DNA from: Desulfobacteraceae bacterium | Lineage (GTDB): Bacteria; Desulfobacterota; Desulfobacteria; Desulfobacterales; JAABRJ01 | Direction of reading: 5' to 3' | Length of the DNA stretch: 49,227 nucleotides | Assembly (NCBI GenBank): GCA_022340425.1 | Contig: JAJDNY010000056.1 | Location: forward strand, 1-49,227 | Shown here: positions 35,341 through 40,491 of the stretch, piece after piece | Layout of the letters: each line of letters starts with the position of its first letter | Position numbering within the stretch: the stretch's first letter is position 1 | The notes under the pieces: generated by a model | Seen by the model: the letters and a program-made list of their open reading frames with translations, nothing else | What the model was told of the DNA's origin: nothing | Databases searched by the model: none | Made by a program: the position numbers and the translations under genes

Positions 35341-35369
35341 TTGACATAATTTCCCGATATTCCTAACTT
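35341..35369 (+). promoter_or_regulatory. Sigma-70-like promoter for the DtxR-FeoA gene
   Basis: Perfect TTGACA (35341-35346), a 17-base spacer and TAACTT (35364-35369). The start of transcription would fall within the GTTAGG arm of the adjoining palindrome. Confidence 0.55.
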
Positions 35370-35381
35370 GAGCGCGTTAGG
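35362..35381. promoter_or_regulatory. Palindromic operator candidate at the DtxR-FeoA promoter
   Basis: CCTAAC and GTTAGG form a perfect 6-8-6 interrupted palindrome covering the -10 box and transcription start. DtxR/IdeR iron boxes are built from TTAGG/CCTAA half sites, so the arms are of the expected kind although in the opposite relative orientation. This suggests autoregulation by the encoded protein. Confidence 0.5.
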
Positions 35382-35410
35382 CATTGACCGCCAAATGCAA
35401 AGGAACCCCC

Positions 35411-36181
35411 ATGAGCTGCAGTGCCCCCCTCAGCGCCAGCATGGAAGACTACCTCGAAGCGATCTACCACATCGTGGCCGAGAAGCAGGCCGCCCGGGCC
35501 AAGGACATCGCCCAGCGCCTGAAGGTCAACAATTCCTCGGTCACCGGCGCCTTGCGGGCCCTCTCGGAAAAGGGGCTCATCAACTACGCCCCCTACGACG
35601 TCATCACCCTCACCTCCGAGGGAAAGCAGCTGGCCGAAGAGATCGTTCGCAAACATGAGGCGTTGAAGGATTTTTTCACCACGATTCTGCACATCAGTGA
35701 GGAGGAGGCCGAGAAGGCCGCCTGTGGCATGGAGCACACGGTTTCGCCCAACATCCTCGACCGGCTGATGCGCTTCACCGAATTTATGGAGATCTGCCCC
35801 CGGGGCGGGGTGAGCTGGATCGACAATTTCTGGGAAAACGTGGAGAAGGGCTGCGACCGGATGGAGCCTTACGAAGACTGTCAGCGCTGCATCCAGGACT
35901 GCCTGGCGGAGTTCGATGCCAAAAAGGCCCAGATCGACGCCAGCGAGGGCGAGACGGTCCTGCGCGACCTCACCCGCGGCCAGCGCTGCAAACTGCTGAA
36001 AATCAGGGGCCGCGGCGATGTCAACCGCAAACTCAAGGCCATCGGCGCAGCCCGGGGCAGCATTTTCGAAGTCGAAAACGTCAACAGCCCGGACCGGGTG
36101 ATGGACGTCAAGGTCAAGGGCTATCACATCTCCCTGCGCCAGGACGAAACCGCCAAAATCGTGGTGGAACCCCTGGGCTGA
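35411..36181 (+). CDS. DtxR/MntR-family metalloregulator with Cys motif and C-terminal FeoA domain
   Basis: Metal-dependent repressor. Residues 10-75 form the winged helix (MEDYLEAIYHIVAEKQ, KDIAQRLKVNNSSVTGALRALSEKGLI); 76-140 the dimerisation and metal-binding region (RKHEALKDFF, CGMEHTVSPNILDRL). Residues 185-256 are a FeoA/SH3-like domain (DLTRGQRCKLLKIRGRGDVNRKLKAIGAARG). Between them sits a Cys cluster, C148-x8-C157-x2-C160-x3-C164, which could hold a metal or Fe-S centre. AAAGGAAC before the ATG sets the start. It converges on feoB with 22 bases between stops. With the palindrome at its promoter it is the likely iron or manganese sensor for this block. Confidence 0.9.
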   Translation: MSCSAPLSASMEDYLEAIYHIVAEKQAARAKDIAQRLKVNNSSVTGALRALSEKGLINYAPYDVITLTSEGKQLAEEIVRKHEALKDFFTTILHISEEEAEKAACGMEHTVSPNILDRLMRFTEFMEICPRGGVSWIDNFWENVEKGCDRMEPYEDCQRCIQDCLAEFDAKKAQIDASEGETVLRDLTRGQRCKLLKIRGRGDVNRKLKAIGAARGSIFEVENVNSPDRVMDVKVKGYHISLRQDETAKIVVEPLG

Positions 36182-36203
36182 GCCCCCCCGCGCTGGCAAA
36201 CGG

Positions 36204-38393
36204 TCAGCTGAATCCCAGCAGCCGCCCCCCCTGCCACACCCCGAAAGCCGCCAGCCAGGCCAGAGAAGTGCTGTAGACGATGCTGAAGGCCATCCAGCGC
36301 AGCGAGCCGGTTTCCCGCCGGATGGCCGCGATGGTGGCCAGGCACGGCAGATAGAGGAGCACGAAAACCATCATCGCCAAGGCCGAAAGGGGCGTCATGC
36401 CGGCCCTGTGGAGGGCGCGTTGGAGGGCGTCGCCCTCGTCGGCCGAGTCCACGGCGTGCAGCACCCCCAGGGTGCTGATGACGATCTCCTTGGCCACAAA
36501 CCCCGTCAGCAGGGCCACACCGCCGCGCCAGCTGATGCCGATGGGGGCGAAAACGGGTTCCAGCGCCCGGCCGATCCGCCCGATATAGGACTTTTCGATG
36601 CGCTCGGCCTCCCGGGCGCTTTCAACTGCGGCGAGCGCCGCGCGGTGTTCCGCCGCGATGGCCGCGCGCGCCTCGGGTGGGGCGTTGAGAAGGCGCTCGC
36701 TGAAGGCCGCGTCGATCCGCTTGGCTTGCGCCGCGTGGTCGGTGGCGTATTCGATCTGGCGCGGGAATGCGGTCAGAAACCAGACGATCACCGCTCCCGC
36801 CAGAATGATCCCGCCCATCTTGCGCAGAAAGATTTTGCTGCGGTCCCACATGTGAATCATCAGGCTTTTGAGCATCGGCACCCGGTAAGGCGGCAGTTCC
36901 ATCACGAAGGGGGCATCGGCCCCGCGCAGGAGGGTGGAGCGCATCAACCGTCCGGTGACGATCGAAACCAGAATTCCGGTCAGATAGATCGCAAAGATCA
37001 CCGTCCCGGCCCGCGGGCCGAAAAAGGCCCCGGCCAGAATGATGTAGACCGGCAGTTTGGCCGAACAGGACATGAAGGGCGTGATCAGGATGGTGAGTTT
37101 GCGGTCCTTCTCGCTCTCCAGGGCACGGGCGGCCATGACCGCCGGCACGTTGCAGCCGAACCCCATCAGCATGGGAATGAAGGACTTGCCGTGCAGCCCG
37201 ATGAGGTGCATGATCCGGTCCATCAGGAAGGCGGCCCGGGCCATGTAGCCGGTGTCTTCGAAAAGGGCGATGAAAAAGAAGAGGATCAGAATGTTGGGCA
37301 AAAAAACGATGATGCTGCCCACCCCGGCGATGATGCCGTCGAGCACCAGGTCCTTCAGCAACCCCTCGGGCAGCAGGGCCCTGAACCCCTGGGCGACCCA
37401 GCCGACACCGGCATCGATCCAATCCATGGGATAGGCCCCCAGGGTGAAGGTCAGCTGGAACATGGCCCAGATGAAAAAAAAGAAGATCGGGAAACCGAGA
37501 AAGCGGTTGGTGAGCACCAGGTCGATGTTGCGGGAGATGTCCACCCGCTGCCGCGTGGAGGTGGTCATCACCTCCTTGACGATCCCGGCGATGAACCCGT
37601 AGCGCTCATCGGTCATCAGGATTTCGGGGTCCTCGTCGAAGCGGTCCCTCAGGCGGCTGCGCAGCCGCGCGGTTTCGGCCAGAATCTCGGAACCGAAGGC
37701 GCCGGCCTTTTCCAGCACACGCGCTTTGACGATCTTGTCGTCCTCGAGCAGCTTGATCGCCGTCCAGCGCGGTTCGTAGGGCGGCGAAAAGTCGCTGCGG
37801 GCGGTCATGAAATCCCGCAGGGCGCCGATCGCCGCTTCGATATCCTTGCTGTACTTGACCTTGCGACTGGGCGCGGCCGCCGCCCCGCGCTCCGAGAGCG
37901 CGATGGCCTGGCCGACCAGCGCGTCGATGCCCTCGTTCTTGTTGCCGACGGTGAAGACCACCGGCACCTCGAGCAGCTCCGAAAGCTTTCCGGCGTCGAT
38001 CTTGATGCCCCGCGAACGGGCCAGGTCGGCCATGTTGAGGGCAAAGAGCACCTTGCAGTCCAGCTCCCGGACCTGGGTGGCCAGATAGAGGCTGCGCTCC
38101 AGGTTGGAGGCGTCGATGATGTCGATGACGACGTCGGGATGCGCCTCCAGCACGAAATCGCGGGCGACGATTTCTTCGATGGAAAACGGCGTCAAGCTGT
38201 AGGTCCCCGGCAAATCGACGATCTTGAGCGCGTAGCCGTCGCGCTGGATGATGCCTTCCTTCTTCTCGACGGTTACCCCCGGCCAGTTGCCGACCTTCTG
38301 GCGGGTGCCGGTGAGGTTGTTGAAAATCGTGGTTTTGCCGGAATTGGGGTTGCCGGCCAGGGCGATGGTGAGGCGTTTGGCGGGAGGGGTCAT
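36204..38393 (-). CDS. feoB: Ferrous iron transporter FeoB
   Basis: Inner-membrane Fe(II) importer with a GTPase domain. The G domain has G1 GNPNSGKT (14-21), G2 region RQKVGNWPGVTVE, G3 DLPG (60-63) and G4 NMAD; a helical spacer follows, then a membrane domain with the two gate regions (including FMSCSAKLPVYIILAGAFF and GFVAKEIVISTLGVLH). The 729 residues are typical. The ATG follows the feoA stop by one base (TGACATG), so translation is coupled. No feoC is visible after it. It is the last gene of the fur-feoA / feoA / feoB operon. Confidence 0.96.
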   Translation of the reverse strand: MTPPAKRLTIALAGNPNSGKTTIFNNLTGTRQKVGNWPGVTVEKKEGIIQRDGYALKIVDLPGTYSLTPFSIEEIVARDFVLEAHPDVVIDIIDASNLERSLYLATQVRELDCKVLFALNMADLARSRGIKIDAGKLSELLEVPVVFTVGNKNEGIDALVGQAIALSERGAAAAPSRKVKYSKDIEAAIGALRDFMTARSDFSPPYEPRWTAIKLLEDDKIVKARVLEKAGAFGSEILAETARLRSRLRDRFDEDPEILMTDERYGFIAGIVKEVMTTSTRQRVDISRNIDLVLTNRFLGFPIFFFFIWAMFQLTFTLGAYPMDWIDAGVGWVAQGFRALLPEGLLKDLVLDGIIAGVGSIIVFLPNILILFFFIALFEDTGYMARAAFLMDRIMHLIGLHGKSFIPMLMGFGCNVPAVMAARALESEKDRKLTILITPFMSCSAKLPVYIILAGAFFGPRAGTVIFAIYLTGILVSIVTGRLMRSTLLRGADAPFVMELPPYRVPMLKSLMIHMWDRSKIFLRKMGGIILAGAVIVWFLTAFPRQIEYATDHAAQAKRIDAAFSERLLNAPPEARAAIAAEHRAALAAVESAREAERIEKSYIGRIGRALEPVFAPIGISWRGGVALLTGFVAKEIVISTLGVLHAVDSADEGDALQRALHRAGMTPLSALAMMVFVLLYLPCLATIAAIRRETGSLRWMAFSIVYSTSLAWLAAFGVWQGGRLLGFS

Positions 38394-38394
38394 G

Positions 38395-38622
38395 TCAGCG
38401 AAGGCTTTCAACGGTTATCTGGGCCGCCTCCTCCACCCGCAGGGAGAGGTGCGCGCCCTTGACCACGATTTCGATGGGGTCCTTCAATGGCGCGTATTTC
38501 TCCACCCGGATCTCCGTCCCCTTGATCATCCCCATCTCCAGGATGCGCCGCCGCAGGGCCCCGTTGCCGCCGATGCGGACGATCGTCGCCTGCTGTCCTT
38601 CCCGCATTTCACTCAAACGCAT
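38395..38622 (-). CDS. feoA: FeoA, ferrous iron transport accessory protein
   Basis: Small cytoplasmic SH3-like protein needed for FeoB function. About 75 residues: MRLSEMREGQQATIVRIGG, ALRRRILEMGMIKGTEIRVEKYAPLKDP, then VVKGAHLSLRVEEAAQITVE, a standard FeoA. A GTG three codons earlier (38631) is an alternative start. Its start lies inside the 3' end of the Fur-FeoA gene and its stop is one base from feoB, so all three are translationally coupled. It is one of three FeoA domains in under 4 kb. Confidence 0.94.
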   Translation of the reverse strand: MRLSEMREGQQATIVRIGGNGALRRRILEMGMIKGTEIRVEKYAPLKDPIEIVVKGAHLSLRVEEAAQITVESLR

Positions 38623-39307
38623 GCTGTTCACTTTCGGGACTTTGCACCAAAATTTTTAGGGACAGGCCGCGGCCGATCACCAGGCGGTTGAAGGCCAGTG
38701 CCACGACCACCTGCCCGTTTCCGGTGTTGGTCACCACCTCGATCGCGTCGCCCACCCGCATCCCCATGGCCATGAGGCGCAGGCGGGCGGCCGAGCCGCC
38801 GCGAAAGCCGCTGATCACCATTTTCTCGCCGGGCCGCGCCATTGCCAGCGGCATCTCCACCTGCCGGGACTGCATGCACTCCGAACAGATGCCGTAGATC
38901 TCCATCTTGTGCTGCAGCATATGAAACCCGTGGGCCGCCGCTATCTGCCCTTGCAGCCTTTCCAGCCGGTCGTCGGTGAACTCGATAATCCGGCGGCATT
39001 TGGTGCAGACCATGTGGTCGTGGTGCTGGCCGAGATGCCGGTGTTCAAAGCGGATGACGCCGTTGTCGAACCGGTGTTTGCGGGCGAAGCCGAAATGGCA
39101 CATCAGGTTGAGGGTCTCCCGCACGAAGGCGGCGTCGGTCGTGTCGCCGTTTTCGGATACCAAGGCCGCCAGTTCGCTGGCGGTGACATGCTGCTCGGTC
39201 TGCAGGAACGTTTCCACCACCCGCAGCCGTTCATCGAAGCGGTCGATTTTCTCCTGCTCGAAAAGCTTGATGAACTGCTGTTTTTCCTGTTGATGCAGTT
39301 GACGCAT
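38609..39307 (-). CDS. Fur-family regulator fused to a FeoA domain
   Basis: Ferric-uptake-regulator-type repressor with an extra domain. Residues 1-150 are Fur: winged helix (FDERLRVVETFLQTEQHVTASELAALV), HRHLGQHHDHMVCTKCRRIIEF with regulatory His and Cys101/Cys104, and the structural zinc pair Cys141/Cys144 (GICSEC). Residues 154-222 are a FeoA domain (ARPGEKMVISGFRGGSAARLRLMAMGMRVGDAIEVV then FNRLVIGRGLSLKILV). A usual Fur ends near residue 150. The start MRQLHQQEK is preceded at some distance by GGGGAG; longer in-frame starts look non-coding. It is first in the operon with feoA and feoB, so it probably controls them and may exchange a ligand or contact with FeoB through its FeoA domain. 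Confidence 0.9.
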   Translation of the reverse strand: MRQLHQQEKQQFIKLFEQEKIDRFDERLRVVETFLQTEQHVTASELAALVSENGDTTDAAFVRETLNLMCHFGFARKHRFDNGVIRFEHRHLGQHHDHMVCTKCRRIIEFTDDRLERLQGQIAAAHGFHMLQHKMEIYGICSECMQSRQVEMPLAMARPGEKMVISGFRGGSAARLRLMAMGMRVGDAIEVVTNTGNGQVVVALAFNRLVIGRGLSLKILVQSPESEQHAFE

Positions 39308-39490
39308 GGCGCAATCCGCTCCCCTGATCTCCACCGGTGCCGGCCCAGGGCGGCATACCGGGCCCATCAACAGCGACCCTGTTTGGCCCCTTGCCGCTGG
39401 CGTCACCGCCCGCGCCCCGGCTAAAAATTTTCTCACCACCATCTCAAATTATGGCTCTTGAGCGGCCCGTCAATTTTTGGCAGAGCCAAC

Positions 39491-39519
39491 TGAATACGGA
39501 TAGGCGAAAATTTTGTCAA
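39491..39519 (-). promoter_or_regulatory. Sigma-70-like promoter for the fur-feoA-feoB operon
   Basis: On the minus strand TTGACA (39514-39519), a 17-base spacer and TATTCA (39491-39496). The leader before the Fur-FeoA ATG is about 177 bases. Confidence 0.55.
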
Positions 39520-39799
39520 GCACTTTATAACGGTGCGAATCCAAAACAGGCCTGGGTTTAACAGGAGAAACGAACCGGACCCTCTGCAATGGTTCGGATC
39601 TAGAGGTGCCATCCCGGATCCCACTCTTCGATCCTTCGGGGCCAATCCCAAAGACTGGCGGCCCGCAAAGACGGCGCTGGATTTTGGTTCGTCCAAATGG
39701 CACGGCCGTCGACCCCCATCGGGGTGTGGGTCGATGGGCGTAACCCGGCAGACGGGCCAACGGAGGAACAGGATGTGAAATTGTTTCTGGCCGGAACCC
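39520..39799. other. Structured gene-free spacer with mutually exclusive hairpins
   Basis: This region has many inverted repeats on the plus strand: GACGGC (39670-39675) with GCCGTC (39705-39710); TCGACCC (39709-39715) with GGGTCGA (39728-39734); CCCATCG (39715-39721) with CGATGGG (39732-39738); CCCG (39744-39747) with CGGG (39753-39756). The second and third stems cannot form together. A GGAGGA site (39762-39767) is followed by ATG and an immediate TGA. No open frame that looks coding follows on this strand. It may be a structured RNA or the 3' region of the small gene on the other strand; I cannot match it to a known riboswitch class. Confidence 0.35.
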
Positions 39800-39988
39800 T
39801 TACCCCAGGTGTTTGATCACATCCTCGGAAAGGGTGTCGTCATGGGCTTGAAAGACCGGGATCAATTCCGCGGCAATGTCCTTGATGGACTTGATTTTCT
39901 TTTCCTTCATGACCGCCTGGATCTTCTCGACCCCCTCCTCGATCAATCTCAAGCCTTCGGCGATGGCGATGACATCTTTGCGTTCCAT
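39800..39988 (-). CDS. Small 62-residue protein, function unknown
   Basis: A short acidic/basic helical protein beginning MERKDVIAIAEGLRLIEEGVEK and continuing IQAVMKEKKIKSIKDIAAELIPVFQAHDDTLSEDVIKHLG. No motif, signal or metal site is evident; it is probably a helical bundle or dimer. It is real on two grounds: AAAGGAG nine bases before the ATG, and a near-consensus promoter 66-94 bases upstream. It stands alone between the iron operon and the small RNA candidate. The family is unrecognised. Confidence 0.75.
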   Translation of the reverse strand: MERKDVIAIAEGLRLIEEGVEKIQAVMKEKKIKSIKDIAAELIPVFQAHDDTLSEDVIKHLG

Positions 39989-40053
39989 GGTCGGCGTCTC
40001 CTTTGCAGTTCGGCCACATCGGCGGCGTATTTGAAGGTTTAAGGGCAAATTTG

Positions 40054-40082
40054 ATTCTAACCACTGCCAGAATTCAATGCAA
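40054..40082 (-). promoter_or_regulatory. Sigma-70-like promoter for the 62-residue protein gene
   Basis: On the minus strand TTGCAT (40077-40082), 17 bases, TAGAAT (40054-40059). Divergent from the small RNA promoter 80 bases away. Confidence 0.55.
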
Positions 40083-40160
40083 CCCCCGGTTGCGGCGGGC
40101 GCTCCCTATCAACCCGAAGTCTTTTTGAGCGCAAACCGTTGGTTTTTTCCGCCCCATACC

Positions 40161-40188
40161 TTGACGACCGCCTGTGCCGCATTAAAAT
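40161..40188 (+). promoter_or_regulatory. Promoter of the candidate small RNA
   Basis: TTGACG (40161-40166), 16-base spacer, TAAAAT (40183-40188). Transcription would begin near 40195 and run straight into a structured segment ending in a terminator. Confidence 0.6.
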
Positions 40189-40194
40189 AGGTGA

Positions 40195-40287
40195 AAGCGC
40201 GCGTGAGTGCGCTTGAGTCATGTGAAAGCCATCGGCTTTTTCATTCACTCCTCCTTAAGGGGTGGCTCTTCGGAGCCACCCTTTTTT
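40195..40287 (+). ncRNA. Candidate small regulatory RNA of about 93 nt
   Basis: The promoter and intrinsic terminator define a short transcript without a convincing open frame. It would fold as hairpin 1, AAGCGC (40195-40200) with GCGCTT (40209-40214); hairpin 2, ATGTGAAAGCC (40220-40230) with GGCTTTTTCAT (40234-40244), an 11-position stem with one U-U mismatch; an unpaired stretch TCACTCCTCCTTAA; and the terminator stem. The unpaired CCTCCTTA (40250-40257) equals the anti-Shine-Dalgarno tail of 16S rRNA, so it could pair with ribosome binding sites of target mRNAs. Exact ends are inferred from the promoter and T tract. Confidence 0.6.
40260..40287 (+). terminator. Intrinsic terminator of the candidate small RNA
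   Basis: Perfect 9-base stem GGGTGGCTC / GAGCCACCC with a UUCG tetraloop, followed by six T. No plus-strand protein gene precedes it, so it must end a non-coding transcript. Confidence 0.92.
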
Positions 40288-40355
40288 GGTTGTTTCCCAC
40301 CGGCCAGATCCCATCCCCCTTGTGAAGGTTTTTTCCGCGCCGTTCCGCGACCCTC

Positions 40356-40384
40356 TTGTTTTGAGATATCGCCTGTATTAAGAT
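40356..40384 (+). promoter_or_regulatory. Sigma-70-like promoter for the efflux operon
   Basis: TTGTTT (40356-40361), 17 bases, TAAGAT (40379-40384), downstream of the small RNA terminator. The leader to the first efflux gene is about 100 bases and holds a strong hairpin. Confidence 0.45.
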
Positions 40385-40450
40385 GCCCCCTTTCCAATTT
40401 TACGGCCACCTGGAAATGGGCGGCTAATAACCTTCAGGTCAACTCAAAAC

Positions 40451-40478
40451 CGCGGCGGCCTTTTGGCGGGCCGCCGCG
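40451..40478 (+). promoter_or_regulatory. GC-rich hairpin just before the SBP-TolC start codon
   Basis: CGCGGCGGCC and GGCCGCCGCG form a perfect 10-base stem with an 8-base loop. It ends 13 bases before the ATG, next to a weak AGGGCC ribosome binding site, and could be an operator or restrain translation. Confidence 0.5.
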
Positions 40479-40491
40479 CGGAATCAGGGCC

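Larger units (their letters stand above)
35022..35410. other. Divergent regulatory region, copZ-copA / DtxR-FeoA
   Basis: About 390 bases without a gene and notably AT-rich from 35205 to 35310. It contains the plus-strand promoter and palindrome of the DtxR gene (35341-35381). For copZ-copA a minus-strand TTGAAC and TTTAAG with a 19-base spacer (35133-35163) has the spacing used by MerR-type copper activators, but I see no convincing dyad in it. A GGTTGC/GCAACC hairpin lies near 35055-35073. Confidence 0.4.

Noticed and set aside
36408-38462. A 684-codon open frame on the plus strand.
   Set aside because: Antisense to feoB; composition typical of a shadow frame.
39600-39760. A c-di-GMP (GEMM-I) riboswitch, suggested by a CGCAAAG segment near 39664.
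   Set aside because: The remaining conserved GEMM segments and the tetraloop/receptor arrangement could not be found, and no plus-strand gene follows.
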